64,000 nucleotides of DNA from Guyanagaster necrorhizus (taxonomy: Eukaryota > Basidiomycota > Agaricomycetes > Agaricales > Physalacriaceae): the NCBI RefSeq assembly GCF_019112545.1, contig NW_025064886.1:39857-103856 (forward strand), in the 5' to 3' direction. The notes beneath the pieces are model-generated. The model made no database searches. It saw only the letters and a list, made by a program, of their open reading frames with translations, and was not told the origin of the DNA. Of the stretch, positions 23,000-35,444 are shown one piece after another; positions within the stretch are counted from its first letter, which is position 1; the number at the start of each line of letters is the position of its first letter. Both the position numbers and the translations under genes were made by a program.

Positions 23000-25551
23000 A
23001 TTGCCAAAAAGAACTTAACCACTCAAGGGCCAAAAAGGGGGAGAGACCTCTACTGTCTGGCTCAAGCTCTTTGATACAGAATGGACTTGATGGGCTGTAT
23101 GAGAAGGAAGAGAGAAAGAAGCTATGGCCATACTCAGAAACTGGATCCATAAAACTCAAACCAGTGAAGCAGATCATAAACTTGTAGAAGGATTATAGAA
23201 GGCAGGGTGAGAGAAAGCTCTGAAATGGTTAGATGAACTCTGGAGACCAAAGAAGTTTATTCAATGACAGAAAACCTATGGATGAGACCTCATGACCAAG
23301 GTGTAAATCCAGACCCTTATCAATCAGAAAGATTTCATGGTCATAGCTCTGATTGACAGTGGTTGTATAGGGAGTTCCATCAATTAAGCCTTTATCAATA
23401 AGCATCACCTCCTAACTAAGGCCACTGCAGCACTGATTCCCATCTACTATACTGATGGTATCAAAAATCAAGCTGGATTAATCACAGAATATGTGGAACT
23501 CTATCTGATGATCAGAAACTATTCAGAGCAAATCAACCTCATCATCACAGAACTCAGAACCAGAGAACTATTCCTGGAGCATGATTGGCTCATCTGATAC
23601 AACCTGCTTATTAATTGAAAGATCAGATAAATCACTTTCACCTGGTGCTGCTGTCAGAAGATGTCATTCATACTCTCCAATGCAGACTCTGAGGATAAAT
23701 AAGATGAAGAGATGGAGAATGAGAAAACAATCCTTGTGGTGGATTTTAAGGAAGCCCTACAGATATAGGCAGTTCATCATGCTAATGACTTAGCAGCCAA
23801 GGCAAATGAAGAGAAGAAGGAGAAGACATTTGAGGAAATGGTTTCCAAGTGGACAAGAGATTACCATGACCTCTTTGCTAAGAAAAGTTTTCATGAGTTG
23901 CCTGCATTCAAGCCCTGAGATCATATAATCAAATTAGTGCCAAATGCTAATGCTAATCTAGACTGTAAAATATACCCATTAGGGCACTACAAATAGCAAG
24001 AACTTGACAAAAAACTTCTCAAGAGAGCAGATCCAGTCATCAAAGTCTCTGATGGCATCACCATTCTTCTTCATCAAAAAGAAGAATGGTAAACTCTGCC
24101 TAGTACAGGATTATCAGCATCTCAATGAAATGATGATCAAGAACTAGTATCCACTCTCTCTTATCTCAGAGTTAATGGACAAACTCCACAGAGCTCAGTT
24201 CTACACTAAGCTCAATGTCTGATGAGGGTATAACAATATGAGAATCAAGAAAGAAGATAAATGAAAGATGGCATTCAGAACCAATCAGGGATTGTTTGAA
24301 CTCACAGTCATGTTCTTTGGGTTGACCAACTCTCTAGCTATCTTTCAGTGGATGATGAATGATATCTTTAAGAATCTTATTGCCACAGAGAAGGTAATAA
24401 TCTATTTGGACAATATACTCATAATATCAAAAGACAGAGAGGAACATCAATGACTCATATGCCAAGTACTTGAGCTGATGAGAAAAAATAAGTTATTCCT
24501 TAAAGCTAAGAAGTGTGAGTTTGAAGTGTTGGAGACAGAGTATCTGGAGAGTATCATCAGTGAAGAAAGTATTCAAATGGATCCAATAAAGGTAGCCAGA
24601 GTAACAGAATGGCCAGAACTGACTAAAAAAAAGAAATTACAGTCCTTCCTTAGTTTTATGAACTTCTACCACTGGTTCATATAGGATTATAGTGAGGTTG
24701 TATGATCTATGATCCAGCTTACTGGAAACACACTCTGGATCTGAGGAGTATCTTAGCAATTGGCATTCAATAAACTCAAGCAATGACTAGCAGAGGATAT
24801 AGTTTTGGCTATCCTCAGCCAAGACAGGAAATTCCAAGTTAAGGCAGATTTTAGTGAAGAAGTGATAGGGGCAGTGCTATCATAGGAACAGAATGAGAAA
24901 TAGAGACCTGTCATATTTCTCTCTAAAGTATTAACAATGACAGAGAGGAATTATGAGACCTACAACAAGGAGCTCTTAGCTATCATACTCATATTGGCAG
25001 AATGACAACACTATCTTATCAAAGCCACCCAAGTCTTTGAGGTGTGAACTAATTATTAGAACCTCCAATACTTCTGACTTCCTCAGAAACTCAATCACTG
25101 ACAAGCCTGATGGGTAATGGAATTATCTGAGTACCAATACACACTCCATCACAAGGCTAGCTTGGCAAATAAGAAGGTGGATCTACTTAGTTGAAGGGCC
25201 AATCATGATCAGAGGAAAGAAGACAATGAAGAAGTAGTATTGCTCAAATCAGAGCATTTCTGCATAATGATAATGCCAATGGAGGAGGAGATACATGACA
25301 AGATTTGCAGTGCCATACAACAACTCAATTTGTGGGATTAGAGGATTGCAATATCTCTGAACCACAAATGCAGCATCTTCTGAGATCACAACTTTCTCTT
25401 CTATAATGGTCAACTCTATATCTCTCAAGACTGATCACTATGAGGGGAGATTATAGTAATGAGCCATGACTATGCAATGGCTGGATATCCAAGGATTGCT
25501 AAAATGAAGGAGTTAGTATTAAGAGAATATTAGTGGTCTAAGATAGCAAAG
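23000..25551 (+). pseudogene. Family A linker, protease, RT, RNase H and integrase start
   Basis: Protease shows the canonical ALIDSGCIGSSIN (~23345-23385). RT runs ~24050-24680 with FFFIKKKNGKLC, GLFELTVMFFGLTNSLAIF and YLDN in place of YLDD (~24405-24416), an Asp-to-Asn loss of a catalytic residue. RNase H (~24830-25230) has NYETYNKELLAI. Integrase begins with SHDYAMAGYPRIAKMKELVL and is cut at 25551 by an LTR. The frame carries stops throughout. It hosts insertions at both ends (LTRs ending at 22999 and starting at 25552). Confidence 0.8.
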
Positions 25552-26011
25552 TGTTATGATTTTTCTATTTTTTTTCTTGATTAACCCCTATTTATACTTA
25601 GTCAGAGTGCTAAACACGAATGCTTAAAACTGTGAGATAAGACTTAGTCATCACAAGCAGCCAAGTCAGTCATTGTCTTTTGATGCAACAGTGTTGCCCA
25701 ACAATGTACAATCATTCTTTTATGTATGGTAACGATGCTCAAGGATAATGAGGACAAAGAATCTAACAATGCACAATTAGTAACAGTATATTTAGCACAA
25801 GGCTTGTATAGTACTTAAGAGGCTTACTCTTGCTGGTAAACCCCAGCTTTGAGCTAAAGTTTATTCACACTACTCTACTCTCGAGCTGATTCTTCTTGGC
25901 CTTATGACACACTGATTCAAAAGTGCATGAGTGGACTCAGATGACTGCTCAAAGTGTGAGGCAGCTTCTGTTTATCATGTGTTTCTGTTCATGTGATGCT
26001 TGAATCTAACA
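25552..26011 (+). mobile_element. Family A Ty3 LTR, 5' LTR of copy E3
   Basis: A 460-bp LTR, TGTTATGAT...GAATCTAACA, inserted in integrase after CAAAG. TATA-like TACTTAAG at ~25812 is followed ~30 bp later by CAGCTTTGAGCTAA (25844-25857), the inferred start of R. Few CpGs remain. PBS and gag leader follow. Confidence 0.85.
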
Positions 26012-26012
26012 A

Positions 26013-26026
26013 TTAGCTCAAAGCTG
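26013..26026 (+). promoter_or_regulatory. E3 primer-binding site with perfect match to R
   Basis: TTAGCTCAAAGCTG is the exact 14-nt reverse complement of 25844-25857 in the LTR of the same copy, one base past the LTR end. The partner lies where the RNA 5' end is expected (about 30 bp after the TATA-like motif). This is the geometry of Tf1 self-priming, where the RNA 5' end folds onto the PBS and primes reverse transcription. Confidence 0.75.
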
Positions 26027-26068
26027 TCTCTTCTCTTTCCTCATGCTCATTAGTGTGGAGAAAACCAA

Positions 26069-29000
26069 ATGCTCTCTATCAATCCCTCAGACCCAAACTT
26101 TAATCATGAGTTCTTTGAACTTTTTGCTTCTATCATTGGAATATTGTTGGGATTGTTGGTGATTATCCAGCTATGCCAGGGATGCCATTCAATTACTGCT
26201 TGGGCCATCAGATACTACAACAAGTTTCAGCACATTCAACACATTCTATAAAATGTAACCCTCAACCTCCTCTTATATGACATCTCTGAATCCTGATGAA
26301 TGTCCCACCAGCCCCCAGTGAGTCCCTTATCCAAAGCTGAGCCTAGCAGCCTACATCAAGAGAATGTTCAGAAAGAAGAAAGACACTAATACCCCCCCAG
26401 ATGACCTAGCTGAGACCATGACTCTTATGTCTCAGGATTCAGAAACTCATAGGTCTCAGGACCCCCACTCAATCATGAGGATGAGGATATCCCAGGAGAC
26501 TTCTTTCAGCAGTCTCTCTCATCTGATCCTACTACTGCCTCTTAAACTGAAGAGATTGCTAACCATGCCAGAGATTCCCTTGATGCTACTTGGTTGGCTG
26601 CAAGATCCTGCCAAACATCACCTCAAAGCCAGCCTCACAGCCCCTCTCCTGCCTATTCAGTTAGGACAAGCAGTGGGATAGGGAGGGCACCCTCAGACTG
26701 GCTCAATAATGAGCACTGAAACAGAGAAGCTCAGGACAAAATCATACACTGGTACTTCCCTACCTGGGACACCAATGTCCCTTTCAACTGTGACAAGGCC
26801 CTCTGACAGAAAGAGCAGAGGCAGCAAACTGCACTACAGCCAGTTTGCAGCAAGCTTGAGGAGTGTATTATTGAAAGCAGGAGACAAAGGTGGAAGGTCA
26901 CTGAGTATGACAGGCAGCATCAAGAAGAGCAGCAAGAGGTCAAAAGGGCCTAACTGGAAAGAGCTGATGTCTCAAACTAGTATGGGCTTCAACCCAAGGG
27001 TGCTGCTGTTCTCATCCCAGTATGTGCAGATCCATTTCTCTCTACTCTGGTCTTTAGAGAGCCAAGTACTGAGTCCAGCTGGTGGAGCAAGAATTGCTGG
27101 AGAAACAAAACCCTTGCAGCAGAAGGAAGAGCCTCTGAGTCTCCCCTATGCCTCTCAACCCCACAATATCTCTCTCCCCAATGAACTCCTAGTATTGACA
27201 TCACATTTGGAGATGACAAGTCCATTCTCAGACACTACAGGCTACAAGTCCCTGAAACTGCTCACATCCCCACCCATGCACTCCAAAGATTCCTTAGGAG
27301 CCAAGTGGTTGGGCAGTTACTCAATGACAGATATAGGTAAAACATCCAGCTCTATCCCAAGCAAGTGAAGGTGGCAAGAGTGATAGAAGGCAACTGATAT
27401 GATGAACATATTGGTAGTCAGCCAGTCTCCACCTACTACAGTCCTTCTGACATCTCAGGCCCTATCACTGGCCCCAGCACTCAGCCAGAACAGTGGAACA
27501 ACAGCCTGACCATCAGGGGACAAGGAGAGTTCCTATATCTTGCCTGTCATCTTCTCTGAGGGAGAAGACATTGAGGATAAGGAAGGCAAGGAAACTGAGA
27601 GTAGCAATCTGCCTCACACTAGAGGAGACCTTTTTTACTTTTTACAAGAAGATATGGATGAAGAAAAACTGGAAAAGGTGATACAAGAGGTGAGGACTCA
27701 GGAGTATCAAGAGTTGTATCTATAGGGGGTGAACTTTTTATGGTGCAATGCCATCTGAGTGGTATCGCAACTAGGACAATTATATTTGCAGTCATCAACT
27801 AATGAAAAAATAGAAATCTTGAGACATGCAGCAACCAACTATACTGCTGTCCAATACAACAAGAAACATCTGGAAGACCAGATCTGTCAGCCACTGGCAT
27901 ACCAGATGCTAAAGCTAATACAACCAATGCTGAGGTCACCACTCATTATCCCAAAATAAGCTATATATACAGCACTCTCTATCTGGAGTACATTTTTGTA
28001 CTCTGTCTCATTATCCCAATCAATAGCAACTCAGCTCTTTTGAGCCCAACCACAATCTAAGGAGGTGCCGACTTCCTACTAAAACTCTTGGACCAGCAAG
28101 AAAAGCTGAATCCTAGGGGCCCAGCCCTCTTCTGACCAAGCAAGCAGGAGTGGCACCAGAAAAGAACCAGTTAAGGATAATCCAGAAGCAGTATAACTTG
28201 GGTTTACCATATAAGATAGAGTTATCATCTGAAAAAAAGAACCTCCATAAGGGAGCCTAATTGCAGATGATAATTCACTCCATTTATTCTCTGAACCACC
28301 AGCCAAATGGCAGCATTCCCTATTCTCTGACTAGCCCAACCCAATGGGCATGCTATCTTATGATGCTGCTATTCTCTAATGCCACTCTGACCTCTTATGA
28401 AAGCCCCACCTCTTCAAGGGGGTCTCTAATGACATCAACTGGTTCCTTGTGGACTGTGAACAATACTTCAAGGTCTATATAGAGTACTTAGGAATGGACA
28501 TGAATAGGGTAGTCTTTATCATCTCCTACCTCAAAGAGAAGACCAAAATGTAGTGGATTCTCATTTCTCTGAACTTTTGATCATCAACTCAGAAGCACTA
28601 TTGATACCTCTCATGGCCCATCTTCAAGCAAGTGCTCTATAACAAATTTATTGATTCTGCAGTACAAGAAGTCTACAAACAAAAGATCAAGAAGTATAAG
28701 ATGGCTGACAAAGCAGCAATGGACTATTTTGATGAGCTGGAATGATTAGCCAAGCTCACTGAAATTCAGGATGATATGGCTAATAATGGAAGAATGGTTG
28801 AGGCTCTTAAGAGAGGGGTCCCCTCCTCTCATATCATGATGATCTCAGCCATTAGCATTAGGGCTCTAATGCCAAATGGCTATGATAAATAGAAAGAATA
28901 AATCATTGAGATATATAAAGAGCAACAAAGGCAGAAAGTGGAATCTGTAATGCTACAAGACTATGCAAAGAAGTTGATACTGCTAACTCCAAACAAATCA

Positions 29001-29298
29001 TTGGGGACAACTGCTGGAAAATCACAGAGACCCTCTATGGCCTCTGCCTATGGCACTCAGAAGACCAGAATGGAAACCACATATACCAGAAGTGGAAAAC
29101 CAATAGACATAGACCACATAAAGAAGGAAGAAAAGTGCTTCAACTATGGACAGAAGAGTCACATGACTAAAGACTGTCTAAAGAAGAAGCAAACTTGAGA
29201 AGACATCTGGATGCAGATTGCTGAACTATAGAAAGAAGAAGAAGGACTTGGCAAGAAAACAAAGGTTGAAGAAGTAAAAGATATAGCCAGCCAGTGAG
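26069..29298 (+). pseudogene. E3 gag (decayed) with N-terminal hydrophobic segment
   Basis: The first 60 codons are open: a short hydrophilic start, FFELFASIIGILLGLLVIIQ (likely one transmembrane helix), then a Cys-rich turn and ITAWAIRYYNKF. A stop follows, but the same frame continues (NVTLNLLLYDIS), so the hydrophobic piece was probably the Gag N-terminus. Later parts are a Ser/Pro-rich region, the block QLLNDRYRxNIQLYPKQVKV (~27310-27370), capsid-like sequence (~28400-28900) and a knuckle CFNYGQKSHMTKDC at 29136-29177 whose second Cys is Tyr. Confidence 0.75.
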
Positions 29299-30526
29299 CA
29301 ATTCTACTATACTGGCCAAAGGACTTTACAGTGTGTCACTAGTAGCTGCTAGTCGAACTGAAAAGGTCTCTGTAGTTACACCTATGCACATATTACATAT
29401 GCATTCAAATATATCACAGTTAACAATTTTACACACTGAAGAATTACAAAATAAAACTTAAATGTCTATGAGCCAAACAGAAACAGAGGGCTCTAATGCA
29501 TGGCTCAAACCATTCAACACTGAGTGGATCTGGAGAGCAATCAAGAATGCCAGAGATGAGTCAGCAGCAAAAGCCATACTCCAGAACTGGATCTATCACA
29601 TGCAGAGTAGTGAGGTCACCAAAGAGATAATAGAAGGAGTAAAGGAGGCTGAATGATGCCAAGCTCTGGAATGGCTCAATAAACTTCATAGACTATGAAA
29701 GTTCATTCAACAAACCAAAATCCCTGAGCAAGATCTAATCACTAAAGCTTAGATCAAGACTCTTATGTCTCAGTTGACCCATGCAGTAACTGCCCTGATC
29801 AACAGCAGCTGTACTGGAAGCTCAATCAACCATGCTTTTATTGATAAGCATAAACTTCTAATAAGGGCAACAGCAGCCTTGATCCCAGTCTACAATGCTG
29901 ATGGGACCAAAAATCAAGCCAGCTTGATCACTGAGTTCATTGAACTTAGATTAACAATCAGAGATCACTCCAAGAAAATTGATTTAGCCATCACAGATCT
30001 GGGGACCAAGAAGATTTTCCTTGGTCATAATTGGTTAATATGCCATAACCTATTAATCAATTGGAAAACTGGGAGAATTACATTTGCTAGGTGCTGATGC
30101 TAAAAAATTCCATTCGAGCTATCAGACAAGGATCTGGAGAATCAATGGGATGAGAAAATGCAGGATGGGAAAATCATACTCACCATTGACCTTCAGCATG
30201 AAATCCACATTCACACTGTACATCATGCCAACAATCCGGCAGCCAAAGTGAACAAAGAAAAGAGGAAAAGAACCTTTGAGGAGATGGTACCTGAATAGGC
30301 ACAAGATTACAGAGATCTATTTAAGAAGGAGAGTTTTGATAAACTATCAGAGCTTAAACCATGGGATCATGCAATCAAGCTAATCCCAAACACTAATGCT
30401 AATCTAGATTGCAAAATCTACCCTCTTGGCAACCACAAATAACAAGAGCTTGACAAGTTCCTGGATGAGAACCTATCTAGTGGGTGAATTTGACCATCCA
30501 AATCCTCAATAGCATCACCATTCTTC
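29299..30526 (+). pseudogene. E3 linker, protease and RT start
   Basis: The linker WLKPFNTEWIWRAIKNARDE is at ~29490-29555. The protease is open from 29765 to 30097: ALINSSCTGSSIN (catalytic Asp replaced by Asn), then LTIRDHSKKIDLAITDL, FLGHNWLICHNLLINWKTGRI. RT begins (ASPFF at ~30510-30525) and is cut in the middle of the FFFIKKK motif, where the sequence jumps to the N-terminal hydrophobic segment of another gag. Confidence 0.8.
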
Positions 30527-33409
30527 TAGCAGCTATCATAGGAACACTTTTAGACTTACTTGCAATCATATAACTTTGCTGAAAAAGACAATCAATAACA
30601 GCTTGGATAGTCAGACACTATCAAGCCTTCCAACACATTCAAACAGTCTTATAAACATAATCTCCAACTTACCATTCTATGATATCCCTAAATCTGCCAA
30701 AATGTCCTTTCAGCCCCTGCATAGAACTATACCCAAGACCAGGCCTAGCAGCTCATATTCACAGGGCACTGAAGAAGAGAAAAGACATTGGTACCCTCTC
30801 AACTCCAACAAACTAATTGCAAAGATGGCAACAATTGACTCACAGGATTCTGAAACCTGTGGATTCTGGCAGGGTTCCCTCTGGTTCCAGACCATGAGAA
30901 TAAGAACCTCTCTGACAACTTCTTTGAGGAGCCATTATTCTCTGATTCTTTTACTGCTCTCTCAGAGCATAGAATTGGAGACTATGCCAGAGACTCTCTT
31001 GATGCCACTAGAGTGGCTATAATGCCCAGAGAGTCATCCTCTGAATCTAGACATAACTCTTTATATGCAATCTCCTGAAACAGTCTAGTTCTCTGAACCC
31101 TCAGTCTCCTCCCATCAACTCCAAGTGGTATATATAAGTGGAACATTGACTATCTCACCTGATATAAGATTGAGTGAGAAGACTGAGAGTGAGAAGCTGA
31201 AAAAAGAGTCTGAGCAGTTGCCAAGTACATGATGGCCTAAGCATAGAACAAGTATGAGGAGATCCAGTATGACTATCAGTTCCAACATTGCCAGCATAAA
31301 ATGAAAGTGGCTATCTGAGAAAGCACCTCTCTCACCTGATACAGCCTTTGAACAGAAATAGAGGACTTTCATTTTAGAAAGCTTAGCACTCCCACAAAAA
31401 CAGAAACTGATCCATAGGCTAGATCTGCAGAAGTCATTACTGCTAGCAAAGCTAGAAGAGGAACTTATCTCTCTCTCATCAGAGTCTTCAGCATTGCCAA
31501 CACTAAATATATTCTCTCTCACACTAAGTCTGCCCTCAATTTCATTTTCTCTGATGCCAAGTCTATTCTTGAGGCCTATGAACTCTGAGTTCCCCTTAAC
31601 ACTCATATCTCCAAGTATAGTCTCTGGCAATTCCTGAAAGAAAGAGTTGCAGCACTCTTCTTCAATCCTCAATACTATAGAAACTTCTATATCTATTGCT
31701 AAGATTTAAAGAAGCAAAGAATAGACAAAAATCAAAGGAACAACAATAATCCCACTGAGCAACCTCCTTCTTGAGATCACCTTGATGAGCCTAGCCCAAG
31801 TCATCTCCACAGCCAGCTTCTCAATGATGATCAGGCCAGATGTCTCAGCCACTCATAACTCATCCACCCCCTCTCTCATCAAGGACAGTAAGGATGAGGA
31901 GGATGAGGAGGATGAGGGTGAGGATGAGAACAGTGAAGAGTGGGACCTTCTGTCTGAGTGAAGAACATGAAGGTATTTTGCAGAAGACACTGATGAAGAA
32001 ATACTGAAGGAAGAAATATGACAAAAACAGGAAAAAGAATATTTACAGCTGTATCAGAAAGGAACTAGGTTTTTATAGAGGAATGTTAATTGGCTGATAT
32101 CACCTCTGGAAAGAGAGTATAAATATTCCAATGACATTGAACAAAGAGACATTTTACAGTATGCTGCTACTGAGTATACCATTATAGTGTACAATCAAAC
32201 ACATCTAGAGGATCAACTTAGCTTATTACCACTGTACAAGTCAAAATACAAAGTTGACCCAATATTGTGAATGCCATCTATCATGCTGAAATGTGCTGTG
32301 TACATGGCTCTCTCTATCTGAACAACAGAAAGCTGATATTCCTACTCATCTCCTTCAGTCTAAATAATGGCAACTCAGCTATCCTGACACTGACTCCAAT
32401 CTGACTCTTAGCTCACCAGCTTTTAAAACCCATAGACCAGCAAGGGAAGCCAGCTTCTCAGAGGACAACCTCTATCTGATGAAGCTGAAGGCAGTGGAAC
32501 TGGCAAGGAACTAGTTTAAGATGATCCAGAAGTGATAAAACTCAGATTCATGATTTAAAATAGAGTCATCATTCAGAAAGAAGCTCCTCCACAGAGAAGC
32601 CTGATTGTGGATGATAATTTGCTACATTCATTTCTGGATCCATCTGCCAAATAGTGATGACCCCTATATGACTAATACTTGAACCCAATAGGCTCTATCC
32701 CTGAGAATGCTGCAATCCTCTAATGCAAACTGGATCTACTCCACAAACTCCACTCCTTCAAGGGCACCTCTAATGATATTGATCAATTTCTCATAGACTG
32801 TGAACAGTATTTCAAGATCTATATCACTTACTCAGGGGCAGACATGAATAAGATTGCATTCACAGCCTCATACCTCAAAGACAAAGCAAAAACATAGTGG
32901 ATTCTGATCTTGCCAAACTTCTACTCCACTACACACTAGCATCACTGATTTCTGTCCTGGCCTGTTTTTAAGCAGATGCTAAATGACAAATTTATTGATC
33001 TCACCATATAGGAGATCTATAAAAGAAAAATCAAGGAATTTAAGATGGAAGACAAACTAGCTGCTGCCTACTTTAATGAGTTGGAACAATTAGCTAAGCT
33101 GGCAGGTTTTCAGGATAACATTGCTGATGATGAAAGGATGGTAGAGGCCTTTAAATGAGGAGTGCCACTATCTTATATAAAGATGATCTTAGACATCAGC
33201 AAATTCATCCTAAAAGGATATGATAAATGAAAGAAAAGAGTTATCAAGATGTATAAGGAATGGCAATGACAGAAGACAAAGCAGTCAAACCTTCAGGACT
33301 ACAAGAAACCAAACCAATCAGTGACCCAGATATTGAAGCCTAATAACCAAACTAGCTCTAAATCACTCACATCAACAATGAATGCCATATTGTATGGAAT
33401 GCAGAAAAT
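30527..33409 (+). pseudogene. Gag of copy E5 (5' end lost)
   Basis: It begins inside the N-terminal hydrophobic segment (AAIIGTLLDLLAII), followed by ITAWIVRHYQAFQHIQTVL and, after a small shift, an open stretch to 31022 with FYDIPKSAKMSFQPL. An acidic tract of Asp/Glu repeats lies at ~31886-31960. The capsid-like region is at ~32750-33250 (NDIDQFLIDCEQYF, FNELEQLAKLAGFQD). Its 5' LTR, PBS and first codons are absent because of the junction at ~30526. A solo LTR interrupts it at 33410. Confidence 0.75.
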
Positions 33410-33925
33410 TATTACGATTTTTCCATCTTCCTATTTCTTCTTTCTTTTTCTTTGGAAATGATCCCTATCTTTGCTTAGTCAGAGTGCTTAGGCCAGTGCT
33501 TAGGACCATAGGAATGCTTAGCTCAGCAACCCAGTCAGTCCCAGTCAGATCGCACTGCTGTGTGCTGTGAAGGGAGAGACAATATCCCTTTTGTCCTCCA
33601 ACTGTGGCGCAGCAGTAACAGCACACAGCAGGACAATAGCTTTTGTAGAGAAACTGGCAATGGTAGGGGAAACAGCACAACAGCAAGACAACAGCTTTTG
33701 TGAATGGTTATTTATAATGCAACAGTATTTAAGCAGCTTAGTTCTTGCTGTAATACCCCAGTCTCGAACTAAAGTTTTACTTCACCATCTCATCTCGAGC
33801 GAACTGCAACCGCCTTGACTACACAACGCTAGACTCACACAAGTGGACTCTGACAGTATAACCCAAAGTGCAAGGTTCTGTCAGTTTATCATGTGTTTCT
33901 GGTCATGTGGAATTTGAGCTTAACA
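33410..33925 (+). mobile_element. Solo family A LTR with AAAAT target duplication
   Basis: A 516-bp LTR flanked by perfect 5-bp direct repeats AAAAT (33405-33409 and 33926-33930) inside gag, which continues in register on both sides. It begins TATTACGATTTTTCC and ends GAGCTTAACA. It keeps 8 CpG dinucleotides by my count (for example CTCGAGCGAAC), more than other LTRs here, and its R word is CAGTCTCGAACTAA. It is probably the youngest family A insertion in the window. Confidence 0.9.
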
Positions 33926-35444
33926 AAAATTGAGACTAGCACCACATATATCAGAGCCAGCAAGCTGATAGACATTGACTGGCTCATGAAGGAGGGCAAG
34001 TATTTCAATTGTGGCTAGAAAGACCACATGTTATAAGACTGCCCAAAGAAGAAATAGACATGTGAGGATATTTGGGCATAGATCACCAAATTACAGAAGG
34101 AAGAAGAGAGACTCAGGAAGGATACCTAAGTTGAGAAGGTAAAAGATGAGGCCAGCCAGTGAGTGATTCCACTGGATCAGCCAAGAAACTTGGCAGAGCA
34201 CTGACAGTAGCTGCAGGATGGACTAATAGCTTCTCTATAGATACATATATGTTTAAATTATATGTGCATTCAAATATACCTGTATCAACTATTCCACATC
34301 CTGCCAAAGAATCACTAAAATCCAAAACTCTACTGCCTATAGGCTAAACTAGAGGAGAGACCCCCAATAGATGGCTCAAACTATTCAACACTTAATAAAT
34401 CTAGTGGGCCATCAAAGACACCAGAAGAGAAGAAGAAGCAAAGGCTATACTCAAAAACTGGGTCCACAAAACCAGGACAGAAGAAGTGATTGATGAGATG
34501 ATAGAAGAAATACAGCAGACTAAGCAGCACTGAGCCCTTGAATGGCTTGACAAACTATGAGGACCCTAAAGATACATTTGATACATGAAGACTCTGGGAT
34601 GAGACTTGACTACTAAGACTCAGATTGAAACTCTAACTAATCAATCTGTCTACATAGTCACTGCTCTGATTGACAGCAGCTGCATCAGCAGCTCAATTAA
34701 TCATACTTTTGTTAACAAGCATAAACTCCCAACCTGGGCCACCATGGCTTCAATCCTGGTATATGATGCTGACAACACCAAAAACCAAGCTGGCTCAATC
34801 ATGGAGTTTGTTGAACTCTAACTCACCATTGGAGATCACTCCAAAGAGATTGATTTAGCAGTCACTGACCTAAGAATAAAAGAGGTATTTCTAGAACACA
34901 ACTGATTGATCTGGCACAACCTATTAGTAAACTGGAAAACTGAAAGGATTATCTTCACATGATGCAAGTGCCAGAAAATCCCATTCAAATTACCTGATGA
35001 GGTTTTGGAGAATAGTTGGGACAAGAAGATGGAAGATGGAGAAACTATTCTTGCTATGGACCTGAAATAAGAGGCATATATTTAAGTGGTACATCACACT
35101 AGTAATTTTGCTGCTCAAGCCAATGCCAAGAAGGAGAAAAGGATGTTGAAGGAAATGGTATCTGAATGAGCACATGATTACTGAGATCTCTTTGACAAGA
35201 AAAGTTTTGATGAGCTATCAGAGCTGAAGCCCTGGGACCATGCCATTGAATTAATTCCTAACATGAATGCTAATCTTGACTGCAAAATATACTCTCTTGG
35301 CATCAACAAGCAGAGGAACTCAATAAGTTTCTAAAAGAGAACCTATCCAGTGGGTGGATCCAACTATCAAAATTCTTGATGGCCTCACCATTTTTTTTTA
35401 TCAAAAAAAAGGATAGCAAACTCTGACTAGTCCAAGACTACTAG
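33926..35444 (+). pseudogene. E5 gag end, linker, protease, RT start
   Basis: Continuation of the same copy after the solo LTR. The zinc knuckle is decayed (first Cys is Tyr and stops are present, YFNCG.KDHM..DC, ~33990-34040). Then come the linker (~34370-34450) and protease TALIDSSCISSSIN (~34665), which keeps the catalytic Asp but has Ser for Gly in the DSG motif. RT starts with ASPFFFIKKKDSKL at ~35380 and is interrupted at 35444 by another solo LTR. Confidence 0.75.

Noticed and set aside
26709..27368. 219-codon plus-strand open stretch
   Set aside because: Out of frame with the conserved block shared with E4 gag; a shadow of gag rather than a separate gene.
31115..31672. 185-codon minus-strand open stretch
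   Set aside because: Lies wholly antisense to gag of copy E5 and shows no domain; long antisense frames are common in Ser/Pro-rich gag here.
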